NCBI RefSeq assembly: GCF_964340395.1
Contig: NC_135567.1
Span: 14,452,806 to 14,495,305 of the forward strand
Source of the DNA: Glandiceps talaboti
Lineage: Eukaryota > Hemichordata > Enteropneusta > Spengelidae
Reading direction: 5' to 3'
Length of the DNA: 42,500 bases
Shown here: piece after piece, positions 33,085 to 42,242 of the stretch
Position numbering within the stretch: position 1 is the stretch's first letter
How the letters are laid out: every line of letters starts with the position of its first letter
Position numbers and translations under genes: made by a program
The notes under the pieces: generated by a model
Told to the model about the DNA's origin: nothing
Seen by the model: the letters and a program-made list of their open reading frames with translations, nothing else
Database searches by the model: none

Positions 33085-33600
33085 CCTTATTCTTTGACTT
33101 TCTAGCATAATGCAAATGCGATAGGCCTTTCCAAAATTTGCCATGGTGGCGCTCTACTTCCTGTCTGTGTGTACCTTGGGGGTATACATGGTATAGCTTA
33201 CTCAGTTAATCATAGAGCACTACTGCTTTCCTCAATGTCTGAACAATACAAAAAACATCCCTGATTTACACTTCTACAGAATACCAAGGGACAAAGCTCT
33301 TAAGAAACGGTACCATGTGATGTTACCCCTAAATTGAGTGAGGGCACTGTATTCTCAACTTCTTGTTCGCAGTCTGCAATGGTCTATATTAAGTACCACA
33401 AATTTCCCTAGTGGCCAAACTATACAATCTTTTGGTTTTTTTGATAACTGGTATATGGCATAATGTTCTCAGATCGTACACTGCCTAAGAACCCAAGAGT
33501 TACACAAACATCAGAATTTTTAAATTATCCAACAATGTCTTCAAATTTTACAAAATTTACAATGATGCTACTCCCCAAAACTCTCCTTCTTCAGCAAAAA
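33085..33600. other. Intergenic DNA with old dispersed repeats
   Basis: The stretch at 33410-33470 (CCTAGTGGCCAAACTATAC, ATATGGCAT) recurs at 38935-39000. GTGGCGCTCTACTTCCTGTC resembles 6122-6150. No gene is supported. Confidence 0.5.
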
Positions 33601-33614
33601 AAAGACAACATAAG

Positions 33615-34165
33615 TGGCCTTTGACTGACATGACCACCTAGATCAATCATATTATTTTGCAATTGAAAGACTGCTTAGGTGAATCAAAATTTGTTACAGC
33701 CGAAAGACCACTAAGGTCACTATTAGCTTTTGCAGTTGAAAGATCACTTAGATCACTCTTTTTTCTTTTCTTTTGCAGATGAAAGACCACTTAGATAACT
33801 CTTTTTTCTTTTCTTTTGCAGTTGAAAGACCACTTAGATCACTCTTTTTTCTTTTCTTTTGCAGATGAAAGACCACTTAGGCCAATCATATTCCTTTGGG
33901 GTGAAAGACCACCTTAGCCACTCTTATTTTTACAGAAGACCACTTAGGTCATTTCTTCTTTTACAGGTGAAAGACCACCTATGTCACTCGGACTTTTACA
34001 GCTGAAAGACCCCTTAGGTCATTCTTATTTTTACAGCTGAAAGACCACTTAGGTCATTCTTATTTTTACAGCTGAAAGACCACTTAGGTCATTCTTATTT
34101 TTACAGCTGAAAGACCACTTAGGTCATTCTTATTTTTACAGCTGAAAGACCACTTAGGTCATTAT
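33615..34165 (+). repeat. 35-43 bp array with splice-acceptor-like units
   Basis: About 14 copies of GAAAGACCACTTAGGTCA followed by a pyrimidine tract and CAG (TTCTTATTTTTACAG or TTTTTTCTTTTCTTTTGCAG). The right-hand units (33990-34160) are nearly identical; the left ones are older and longer. Confidence 0.9.
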
Positions 34166-34453
34166 CTTTTGCACCGGAAAGAAGAGAACAATAGAGAAAA
34201 ATCTCCCATTCTCATAAAGAATATGAAAGATCATTTTACGTATTCAACATATAAGAAAATTATCTCGATAATTGATTCCATTTTTCGCTTAGATGTTTTT
34301 GATTTAAAAAATATATTTGTTGTTCTTAATTGTATCCAGCTTTGAAAATTAGTTTTAAGGAATGTATTTATTTTGGTACTAAAAATTTCAGCGGAAAAAC
34401 AATTTTGCACACTTTGGCTTCACTTCAATACGGTTGATTAAATTTTGATCACA

Positions 34454-34700
34454 CTATAATAGGGAACTTGCAATGCTCAGATGCAAAGAACTATGGGATT
34501 ATCTGTGGTTATTGTAATACCTAATCTGGAGCTACCAATAAAATAAACCTCCCACAATGGTCAGGGTGACTATGAATTGATCATTTGTGGTTAAAAACAA
34601 TGTAACAATATTGTTTACAATACTATTTGATTAGTATTTATTATAACATTTCCCATGATGCAACATTCAACATAGCGGGTTTGCAAGTTCCCTATTATAG
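34454..34700 (-). mobile_element. MITE, GGGAACTTGCAA family, copy 3
   Basis: The ends are a perfect 20-bp inverted repeat, CTATAATAGGGAACTTGCAA at 34454-34473 and its complement at 34681-34700. The interior is the reverse complement of the copies at 5310 and 20686. Confidence 0.9.
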
Positions 34701-35150
34701 CCCACATCACATAATCAAATAAAATTGGGTTTACAGTCGGTTTAATTACTCTGAATTTACTTGCAATAGTGGTTTGATTATCACACGTTATCGGAACCAC
34801 TCATTTTTTTTTTATATTTGGCCTAAAGGTCACTTGACTACCATCCCCTTGAGTACACAACTTTCATGCACAAAATGCATGGCACTGTTTTGGGAGGTGT
34901 ACTTCAGGGCTCGAAATTAACTGTAGTGCCTGTCCATGAATTGGATTAATAACAGTTGACACAGCACGTTGGAAGGACAGAGACTTGTATTACATTCCAT
35001 CATTTGATAAGAACAGTTTTATGGCCACTTTACACAATAGTTCACATTCACAAACAAATTTCCAGTTCCATAAAACTGTTCATATCAAACTATGTTTTAC
35101 TTACTTGCGTCAAACGCCTATAAACTCAAATTGTGCCACTTTTAAATATG
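34701..35150. other. Intergenic DNA, nothing recognised
   Basis: A segment near 34800-34880 (GGCCTAAAGGTCACTTGAC, CATCCCCTTGAGTA) resembles 3390-3430. Otherwise nothing is supported. Confidence 0.45.
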
Positions 35151-35625
35151 ATATTGTGTCTCACTAAAAGTGCATGCTCAAGGTAAATCCACTGTAAGGA
35201 CATGCCCAAACTTGTAGCCACTTTCATTAAACATGAAATCGACTCTCTCTGAAAGTGCATACTCAAGGTAACTCCACTGTAAGTGCATGCGAAACGTTGT
35301 AGCCACTTTCATTAAATGTGAAATCATATCTCATTGAAAGTGCATACTCAAGGTAAATCCACTGTAAGTGCATGCGAAATGTTCTAGCCACTTTCATTAA
35401 ATGTGAAATCATATCTCATTGAAAGTGCATGCTCAAGGTAAATCCACTGTAAGTGCATGCGAAACGTTGTAGCCACTTTCATTAAATGTGAAATCGACTC
35501 TCTCTGAAAGTGTATGCTCAAGGTAAATCAACTGTAAGTGCATACTCAACTTTGTAGCCACTTTCAATAAACGTGATGTCTCATTGAAAGTGTATGCTCA
35601 AGGTAAATCCACTGTAATTCTAACA
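35150..35625. repeat. ~85-bp minisatellite 3' of the PDI gene
   Basis: Five to six copies share GAAAGTGCATGCTCAAGGTA, AATCCACTGTAAGTGCATGC and TAGCCACTTTCATTAAATGT. It begins about 90 bp past the PDI stop codon, so it may form part of the 3' UTR. I see no AATAAA on the minus strand between the stop and the array. Confidence 0.95.
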
Positions 35626-35716
35626 AATTGTTCCTTAAAGTGAAGCCATATATATAGAAAAATAGAAAACAAATTGAAAATAAATGGCAAAAAATCAAGC
35701 GATTGCGATTCATTTT

Positions 35717-35871
35717 TTATAGTTCTTCACGCGATGTCTGTGATGGTAATTTGGCCATGAAATCAATAAAATCTTTTTCAGAACGACTGCCGTCGTAATC
35801 TTTATTGTACTTGCCGTTCGTGAATAGTTTCAAGGTTGGATATCCACGAACCTCTTGTGCATCACAAATAT
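35717..35871 (-). CDS. PDIA5-like: PDIA5-like disulfide isomerase, last exon
   Basis: This is the C-terminal exon of the multi-domain disulfide isomerase. It completes an Asp codon (G|AT) and encodes 50 more residues before TAA (35717-35719). It holds the second half of the last thioredoxin fold: RGYPTLKLF with the conserved cis-proline, then NGKYNKDYDGSRSEKDF and the final helix. The protein ends TSREEL, and REEL is an ER-retention signal of the KDEL type. This places the product in the ER lumen. Human PDIA5 ends KEEL. The acceptor is TTTTTACAG. Confidence 0.95.
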
Positions 35872-36150
35872 CTGTAAAAAAAAAAGAGAAGATAGATTAG
35901 GCCAAAAAATGTAAAAAAAAAAAAATTTAAAAAAAAAATTGTTTCTGGTCAGGACATTTTGTCAAAAATGGTGTGCCAACGCTTTTTATTTTTTATATTT
36001 CTTAACAAACCTGTCACTCAGTCTACTATTTATGGCAGTTATTGTTCTTTTTATTTAGTACTTTAGAGCAAGTGTGTATGTGGGGCAGATGTTATTTGTT
36101 TGTTCATGATTGGCTCTGCAGTTGTCTCCACTGAAGTAGGGAAGGTAATT

Positions 36151-36370
36151 TTGACCTTTAATGACCTATTGTCAGTACTTGCAGTGCAGTCAACATTATG
36201 AACTTTAAACTTTGACCTTTAATGACCCTTTTTCTGAGCATAAAACTTGCAGTAGTCAACATTATGAACTTTCAACTTTGACCTTTAATGACCTATTATT
36301 AGTATATACTAGTACTTGCAGTGCAGTCAACAATATGAACTTTAAACTTTAAACTTTGACCTTTACATAC
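36151..36370. repeat. 60-78 bp array containing copies of the exon 3' end
   Basis: Three units begin TTTGACCTTTAATGACC and contain CAGTACTTGCAGTGCAGTCA plus A. A fourth unit runs into the exon at 36371, whose last 21 coding bases are that same segment. The copy at 36173-36193 is identical over 21 bases; the one at 36310-36330 differs at one; the middle one (~36245) is shortened. Confidence 0.95.
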
Positions 36371-36615
36371 CAGTACTTGCAGTGCAGTCAATAGCAGCAA
36401 ACTCCCTAGCTGCATCATCTTTGAGTTTATCAGCTGCAGCTTGGTAGCCAGGTTTTGCAGCTTTACAATGTCCACACCATGGTGCATAAAACATCACCAA
36501 GACGTGTTCTTTACTCTCCAGAAACGAATTAAAGTTTTCTGAACTCAGGTGATTGACGGCGCTGGGTACCTCACTCCATTTTGGCTCTGGTGGTGGAGTG
36601 GGGGCTGGTTTTGGA
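36371..36615 (-). CDS. PDIA5-like: PDIA5-like disulfide isomerase, exon with third CGHC domain
   Basis: The exon encodes the linker PKPAPTPPPEPKWSEVPSAV and the first two thirds of the last thioredoxin domain. LSSENFNSFLESKEHVLVMF leads to the active site YAPWCGHCKAAKPGY and then AAREFAAIDCTAST. The Pro-rich linker and the order of domains match PDIA5 (PPPPEPTW in the human protein, from memory). The active site is CGHC, where I recall vertebrate PDIA5 having CPHC. No intron interrupts the active site here, unlike in the two domains before it. The donor is GTATGT, phase 1, and the acceptor is TTTTCAG. Confidence 0.95.
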
Positions 36616-36929
36616 CTGAAAATAGAAACATCGTTAAAATTTTGGAAAAGGTCAAAATTTTCTGAATCTATTTTCTTACATTTATGTAAATTTATGTAAA
36701 TGTTTACATGTATTTACTGCTACATAATATTTCTCTAAGTCTAGTCTAGAATCAAGTTACTAGTACTCTGTGGCAAAAATTCTGAAATAGATGACGGATA
36801 TATTGTTAAACTTTTCACACAAATTTAAAGATAAAAAATTAAATTGCTCTTTGACAAAAATTGTGAGAAAAACACAAAATAATTTTGAAAATTGTGAAAA
36901 AATTATTAAATAATTTTGGCAGGTGAGAG

Positions 36930-37135
36930 ATAAGGCTAGTAAAGGTACTTTTTCATAAAGTCAACAAATTATTCTGCATCTCTTTTAAATTATGCAATTT
37001 TTCAAGTGAATTAAATAATACAGAACATTTCTGTGAGATGTCGTACCGTACAAATTAATGTTGATACTTTGCCAAAAGTCGTACAAATGATTCTGTATCT
37101 CTCTCAAATTCTGTAATTTTTCAAGAGAATTAAAT
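36930..37135. repeat. Decayed copies of the neighbouring 69-nt exon
   Basis: The segments at 36953-36985 (CATAAAGTCAACAAATTATT, CTGCATCTCTTTT) and 37075-37105 (AAGTCGTACAAATGATTCTG, TATCTCTCTC) match the functional exon at 37256-37283 (AAGTCCACAAATGATTCTTT, ATCTCTCT). On the coding strand the second copy still reads RDTESFV against RDKESFV. The surrounding intron sequence (AATAATTTTGGCAG) is repeated too, so a unit of a few hundred bases was duplicated. Confidence 0.8.
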
Positions 37136-37247
37136 AATAAAGAACATTTCTCTAAAATCAAATTGCTCTGAGACAAAAATTATGAAAAAACACAAAATTA
37201 GGTTCAAATAATTTTGGCAGACAAGATGTCGTACTGTAGGTACTTAC

Positions 37248-37316
37248 TCTTTCATGAAGTCCACAAATGATTCTTTATCTCTCTTTGACATATAGTCAAA
37301 ATCAAATTGTCCATTT
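37248..37316 (-). CDS. PDIA5-like: PDIA5-like disulfide isomerase, 69-nt exon
   Basis: The exon encodes the end of the second thioredoxin domain, NGQFDFDYMSKRDKESFVDF plus MK and two bases of an Asp codon. It follows KYF from the micro-exon and leads into DPKPAPTPPPEP. The acceptor is TCAACAG; the donor is GTAAGTA. Both junction phases agree with the neighbours. Confidence 0.9.
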
Positions 37317-37392
37317 CTGTTGATAAATTTAAACATACAAATTATTAACTCAATATTTTGTAACGAAAAGACAAAATTTAATTGAAGATGAC

Positions 37393-37432
37393 ATGTAAAA
37401 GTCAAACTGTCAATTTCTGTCGATAAATTCAA
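37393..37432. repeat. Duplicate of the acceptor region of the 69-nt exon
   Basis: GTCAAACTGTCAATTTCTGT and CGATAAATTCAAA match the functional acceptor at 37300-37330 (ATCAAATTGTCCATTTCTGT, TGATAAATTTAAA), including the CAG. If used, the frame would read differently after a few residues, so I regard it as a fossil. Confidence 0.7.
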
Positions 37433-37601
37433 AACAAAGTCATTACTATATTTTTTTGCAACAAATTGACACATTTTAATTACATAATTGCTGGCAATAA
37501 ATATCATTAAATATGAAATAAAAATTCCATAAATTAGGGTTAATAGATACCATTATTTCAAACATTTGTAATTTTAGGAATAACTTTCCATGGTAACTTA
37601 C

Positions 37602-37614
37602 TTGAAATACTTGA
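37602..37614 (-). CDS. PDIA5-like: PDIA5-like disulfide isomerase, 13-nt micro-exon
   Basis: TCAAGTATTTCAA lies between an AG acceptor (ATGATGTGCAG) and a strong GTAAGT donor. The flanking exons leave a phase gap (T at the end of 38114-38195; A as third base at the start of 37248-37316). This 13-mer restores the frame as F-K-Y-F-K. The joined peptide GFPKFKYFKNGQF is the expected thioredoxin-fold strand after the cis-proline (compare FPTLKYFKNG in vertebrate PDIA5, from memory). No other candidate in the intron fits phase and sequence. Confidence 0.88.
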
Positions 37615-37689
37615 CTGCACATCATTTGGTAAAATTCCATGTAAAGAGAAAAAAAATATGACATGAATTCATCAAACTTGTTTTCAGAC

Positions 37690-37945
37690 AAGGAGAATTA
37701 TGAACAACATAAGGAGCCATGTATGAGTATAAAAAGTACTTATATAAGCAACATAAGGGGCCTTAATTGAGCTACACAAGGGCCTCATAATTTAAGAGTA
37801 ACATGGTAGACCTTGTAAGAGCAACATAAGGGGACTTGTAAGAGCGGCAAATGTGGCTGAGAATTGGTAGCATAAGGGGCCTTATAAGAGCGACCAAAGG
37901 AGCCGAGTTAGTAACATAAGGGGCCTTGTGAGAGCAACATAATGG
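37690..37945. repeat. Degenerate ~23-bp repeat
   Basis: AACATAAGGGGCCTTGTAAG and AGAGCAACATAAGG recur about eight times with changes, in the intron between the micro-exon and the exon at 38114. Confidence 0.7.
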
Positions 37946-38113
37946 TATTGTCTCTTTTGGGTATGAACTTCATAGAGACCTCCCCCTCTCCTCCCCTCCC
38001 CTTTCCCTCCCCCGATAAGCTGTAAGTTTTCACAACTTTTCATTCGCTGTAAAAAAAACACTAAAAGAATTCCAGCAACTTATGTTTTACAAAAAGTCTG
38101 TTTTAGTACTTAC

Positions 38114-38195
38114 ATTTTGGGAATCCTGTAATGTCAAATTGGCTTTGTAATCCTCTTTGTGCTGTAGCATCAACTGCAGCTAAAACTGCATCAAT
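38114..38195 (-). CDS. PDIA5-like: PDIA5-like disulfide isomerase, exon 38114-38195
   Basis: The exon encodes IDAVLAAVDATAQRGLQSQF, then DITGFPK and one base. It is the middle of the second thioredoxin domain. VLAAVDAT followed by a GFP cis-proline motif is characteristic of the second catalytic domain of PDIA5 and fixes the domain order. The acceptor is AATTCTTAG (phase 0); the donor is GTAAGTAC. Confidence 0.94.
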
Positions 38196-38348
38196 CTAAG
38201 AATTGTACAAAAATATTGAAATTAGGCTACATTATTCTACTAAAATCTAATCAGATCTCAAGATTGCCAAATTACATGTCATTAGAATTGGTATAACAGT
38301 TTAGAGTTATCAAAATTAAAAACAACATACACACATAATAAATAAAAC

Positions 38349-38567
38349 ACACACACACACACACACACATACATACATACATACATACATACGTACGTAC
38401 GTACATACATCCATACATATATACATACATACACACATACATACATACATACATACACACACACATGCACACATACATACATACATACATACATACATAC
38501 ATACATACATACATACATACATACACACATACATGCATACATACATACATAAATACATACATACATG

Positions 38568-38600
<33 letters not shown>

Positions 38601-38737
38601 TCATACACATACATACATACATACATACATACACACATACACACATACATACATACATACATACATACATACATACATACATACATACATACATACATAC
38701 ATACATACATACATACATACATACATACAAGCATGCG

Positions 38738-38779
<42 letters not shown>
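38349..38779. repeat. (CA)n-(CATA)n-(CA)n compound microsatellite
   Basis: About 430 bp: CA units to 38369, CATA units with scattered variants to 38730, then about 20 CA units to 38779. Overlapping Tyr/Val/Cys- and His/Thr-rich frames are artefacts. Confidence 0.98.
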
Positions 38780-38782
<3 letters not shown>

Positions 38783-39064
38783 CAACTCCTTGGGGTTCTT
38801 AAAATTACACATTGGGAAGCAAAGTTAGCAGAATATTTTGACTGGTTGAGAATGCAAGAAACTTTTGCCATGGATCACTAGAAATGAGAATTCTCTCAAA
38901 GGAGGCTGTGGTGCTGCTGGTCCTCAATACAGCATGCCTAGTGGCCAAACTGTGAAATCTTTTGTTTTTATGATAATGAGAATTCTGTATATGGCATATT
39001 CATGAGTTACTCCTGTGACAGATTTTTTTTCTAAACTTGCTCACAAGGTGTAACTATATTGCTG
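38780..39064. other. Intronic DNA with one dispersed repeat
   Basis: Near 38935 it shares CCTAGTGGCCAAACT and ATATGGCAT with 33410-33470. Nothing else is seen. Confidence 0.45.
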
Positions 39065-39442
39065 CAGCGTTGCAGCCAGCCTTTTGAAAGAATGGGACAT
39101 TGTGTCCCAAGACTTTCATTTCTCTGGGTCATCATAAATATTTTTGGGACATTATAAAAAAAGCGCCAATGGCATTGTAGCACAACTGTACAGTTTTTAA
39201 AATATTTACACACATGCTGATCCATCCTAGATATTTGCTGAATGATTATGCAGTTGCCTATCCAACCCTGTTGTTATCTATGCAATATACACAATCATTT
39301 GGCTGTTGCTATAGGCGTGGTCATGTTGCTACACTTATTTGCATACAATTTTAGTGTGGGTCATCTATGACCCGTCACTTCCAAAATTGTGGGTCAGGTC
39401 CAAAAAATGTGTGTCAAATGACACAAACACCCCCTCTGGCTG
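39065..39442 (+). mobile_element. Inverted-repeat element with CAGCGTTGCAGCCAG ends, copy 2
   Basis: Starts CAGCGTTGCAGCCAGCC and ends CTCTGGCTGCAACAC. TTGCTG flanks both sides and may be the target duplication. The interior is the reverse complement of 18613-19010, with one TTTGGCTGTTGCTATAGGCG segment. It lies in the PDI intron after exon 39611-39678. Confidence 0.8.
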
Positions 39443-39610
39443 CAACACTTGCTGAAGTTAATGAAAGGGGAAAGGGAGATTAGACTGCACCCACAACAGC
39501 TGATCTGTCAGTCTGACAAAGTCTTGGTACAGCTTGTGTACAAATTATCAATGAAGACAACATTGGACACGATCATTTTCCAAAGATAGCATCAAAATTT
39601 GTCTACTCAC

Positions 39611-39678
39611 TCCTTCATCGGCAAGTTGTGTGGCAGCGGCTGCATAGTCTGGCTTAGCTTTCTTACAGTGACCACACC
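39611..39678 (-). CDS. PDIA5-like: PDIA5-like disulfide isomerase, second CGHC exon
   Basis: The exon starts inside the Trp codon of the active site (T|GG) and encodes CGHCKKAKPDYAAAATQLAD plus EG. This is the redox-active helix of the second thioredoxin domain in the window. The acceptor is ATTTACAG; the donor is GTGAGT, phase 0. It joins YAP(W) from 40153-40339 to IDAVLAAVDAT from 38114-38195. Confidence 0.95.
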
Positions 39679-39744
39679 CTGTAAATACAAACAATAAAAA
39701 ATAAACAATAAACAATAAACAATTGGTTGAATAATAAGGTGGCT

Positions 39745-40135
39745 TGATTTGATGGACTTACATTACATCACATTGTATGTTACATCACAGCACATCATAT
39801 CACATCACATTATAACATATTGCACCACATGTCACAATATCACACCATCGCACTGCACTGCACAACATTGTATCACAACTGATCACATCACATCACATCA
39901 TATCACGTCACATCACATCATATCACGTCACGTCACTTCATATCAAATCCCATCAAACTGCACCACCTCAAATCTCATTACACCACATTTGATCACATTA
40001 CATCACATCACGTCACATTACACCACATATTGCATACCACACATCGCACCACACCACACCGCACTGCACTGCACCACACCACACCACACCACACCACACC
40101 GCACCACACCACACCATATTACAAAACATGACATA
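39745..40135. repeat. Degenerate CATCA/CACCA pentanucleotide repeat
   Basis: Runs of CATCACATCACATCATATCA and CACACCACACCACACC grade into each other, within an intron and ending 18 bp from the donor of exon 40153-40339. The His/Thr-rich plus-strand frame is an artefact. Confidence 0.95.
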
Positions 40136-40152
40136 ACAAAATGTTCACTTAC

Positions 40153-40339
40153 ATGGTGCATAAAACATTACCAATACAGACCAATGCTGCTGCATAAATT
40201 CCTGGAAGTTAGCATCTGTTAGTTGGTAAACGTTTTCTCCACCATCTAAATTTTCAAAGAAATCTTCTGTCGGTGTTTTGGTTGGTGGAGTAGGATTAGG
40301 ATTACTAGGATCAGTCATAAATGACACAAAATCACTCTC
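40153..40339 (-). CDS. PDIA5-like: PDIA5-like disulfide isomerase, linker and start of second domain
   Basis: The exon encodes ESDFVSFMTDPSNPNPTPP, an acidic linker, then VYQLTDANFQEFMQQHWSVL and VMFYAP plus one base of the active-site Trp. VYHLTD..F..F and VLVMF.APWCGHC are what I recall at this place in PDIA5. The acceptor is TTCCAG (phase 0); the donor is GTAAGTG. The intron before it consists mainly of a 108-bp array whose frame runs on into this exon without a stop. Confidence 0.95.
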
Positions 40340-40344
40340 CTGGA

Positions 40345-41280
40345 AAAAAAACGGAATGGGCGGAATAGTATGGTTAAATTCCATGGAATGTGGTATTAGA
40401 GTTAGAAACTTCCATGGAAAACAATCAATTGGATAACACATGGAAAATGGTAAGGAAGGGATAGTATGGTTAAATTCCACGGAATGTGATATTAGAGTTA
40501 TGAACTTCCATGGAAAACAATCAATTTGGATAACGCAGTTCACTTTCATGGAAAGTGGGAAGGAAGGGATAGTATGGTTAAATTCCACGGAATGTGATAT
40601 TAGAGTGATGAACTTCCATGGAAAACAATCAATTTGGATAACGCAGTTCACTTTCACGGAAAGTGGAAATGATGGGATAGTATGGTTAAATTCCATGGAA
40701 TGTGATATTAGAGTTATGAACTTCCATGGAAAACAATCAATTTGGATAACGGAGTTCACTTTCACGGAAAGTGGAAATGATGGGATAGTATGGTTAAATT
40801 CCATGGAATGTGATATTAGAGTTATGAACTTCCATGGAAAACAATCAATTTGGATAACGCAGTTCACTTTCATGGAAAGGGGAAAGGACGAGATAGTATG
40901 GTTAAATTCCATGGAATGTGATATTAGAGTTAGAAATTTCCATGGAACAATCCGCAGACAAATGCAGTTAATTTCCATGGAAATGGAAAAGAGCGCTAGC
41001 ATGTAATGTACAGAAAAGTCTGGTTGAAATCCATGGAAAATAATTCATATTCTATTAGGGTTAACTTCCATGGAAAGCAATACATTGGAAAAACAGTTCA
41101 CTTCCATGGAAAATAGAAAAGATGGGATGGTATGATTAAATTTCATGGAAAATGTAATGTATGGAATACCATGCTTAAATTCCATGGAAAACAACTGATG
41201 TATTAATAGATTTAACGTCCATGGAAAACACACTCCAGGATAATTCAGTTACCTTCCATGGAAAAGTAAAAGAATGGGAT
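40345..41280. repeat. 108-bp array rich in TTCCATGGAA
   Basis: Five to six clear copies of a ~108-bp unit with AGTATGGTTAAATTCCATGG, AATGTGATATTAGAGTTATG, AACTTCCATGGAAAACAATC and ACGCAGTTCACTTTCATGGA, then decayed copies to 41280. The CCATGG palindrome occurs several times in each unit. As the period is 36 codons, both strands are open over several hundred bases. Confidence 0.95.
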
Positions 41281-41366
41281 AATGTAATGAACACTGAAGG
41301 AAAACAATGGAACACTGAGATCACTCCACCAGGAAAGAGGGGAGTGTGAATGGCTGTTCTACTTAC

Positions 41367-41495
41367 CGTTCTTCCTCCCATGTAAGCTTGTGGATTTTTA
41401 CCATAATTAAAATATTTCATCGTTGGATAACCTGTGACATCATAAGTGCTACAGACCTCAGTCTGGGCTGTGCAATCAATTGCTGCAAATGCCAC
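41367..41495 (-). CDS. PDIA5-like: PDIA5-like disulfide isomerase, second half of first domain in the window
   Basis: Forty-three codons, phase 0 at both ends: VAFAAIDCTAQTEVCSTYDV, TGYPTMKYFNYGKNPQAYMG and GRT. It includes the cis-proline (YPT) and the extra Cys pair (DC..., EVC) that also occurs in the third domain here (DCTASTDIC). The acceptor is ATCATTCTAG; the donor is GTAAGTAG. Confidence 0.95.
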
Positions 41496-41953
41496 CTAGA
41501 ATGATAACAAATCAATGCATTATGACTCTTAACAGACAGAACATCAGTGGGAGGGCATTCAATGATGTCAACAGCATTAAGTTTAGTCATATTAGAAAGA
41601 ACTTTCTGAGACAAATTTTGAGGAAAATGATGAAATGTCATCAAGACCGAGTAGAGAGATCAAAATATACAGTTAGAATTATATAATTTTCCTTACTCAG
41701 CTGGAAAAAAACTCAGAGAATACAGAGCGATCAACGTTGAATAATTAAATCATTACGTGATCAAGGTCTGTTATAGACGGATCGAAACATTGCATTCGCT
41801 TCCAATTTATCGTTCCAAAGGAACTATATTGTACTATCCTAAGGACATAGAGGTTTTGATACTTCTCATCTTTGACTCGTAGTGACAAGGCCCCTTAGGT
41901 CACTTGTCGTTTGCTTGGCTGAACTAAGAAAACTATCAATTATGACATCATAC
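41496..41953 (-). other. PDI intron, nothing recognised
   Basis: No array or exon is seen; a plus-strand frame at 41480-41686 has no support. Confidence 0.5.
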
Positions 41954-42024
41954 CTTATTATCGTCTTTGAATTGTTCCGCAGCTGCTGTGAATTCAGGTT
42001 TAGCTTTTTTACAATGACCACACC
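41954..42024 (-). CDS. PDIA5-like: PDIA5-like disulfide isomerase, first CGHC exon in the window
   Basis: The exon begins with GG, the last two bases of the active-site Trp codon, and encodes CGHCKKAKPEFTAAAEQFKD plus DNK. The intron position is the same as in the next domain (39678). The upstream exon, which should end in ...YAP or similar with T, lies right of 42024 and is not found intact before 42500. The acceptor is TTTTTTAG; the donor is GTATGA, a weaker site. Confidence 0.94.
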
Positions 42025-42102
42025 CTAAAAAATGGAAACAAAATATATACCAGCAATTATTACATATGCACCAGAGATTATTTGCATATTGTGGTATTCT
42101 CA

Positions 42103-42240
42103 TAGACTCTCTCACCAGTCCTTGGGAGCATTGCTATTAGCTGTTTTGTATGTACCAATATCTACTGAATAATTGTACTAGAATATCCTTGTACTGTTGG
42201 CCCTCATTGACTATGTAGGGCTAATCATTTGTTGATGTGT
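42103..42240. mobile_element. Arm of the TAGACTCTCTCAC fold-back family
   Basis: TAGACTCTCTCACCAGTCCT, GTTTTGTATGTACCAATATC, TACTG and CCCTCATTGACTATGTAGGG match the left arm of 24538-25336 and 32620-32946. The right arm is absent. Confidence 0.8.
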
Positions 42241-42242
42241 TA

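Noticed and set aside
38272-38881. Tyr/Met/Cys/Val-rich and His/Thr/Ile-rich frames on both strands
   Set aside because: Translations of (CATA)n and (CA)n; six overlapping versions exist. The region is an intron of the PDI gene.
39749-40222. 157-codon His/Thr-rich plus-strand frame
   Set aside because: Low-complexity CATCA repeat antisense to a PDI intron and exon.
40440-41006. 188-codon plus-strand frame
   Set aside because: It is the antisense of the 108-bp array; it stays open only because the unit is 36 codons long.
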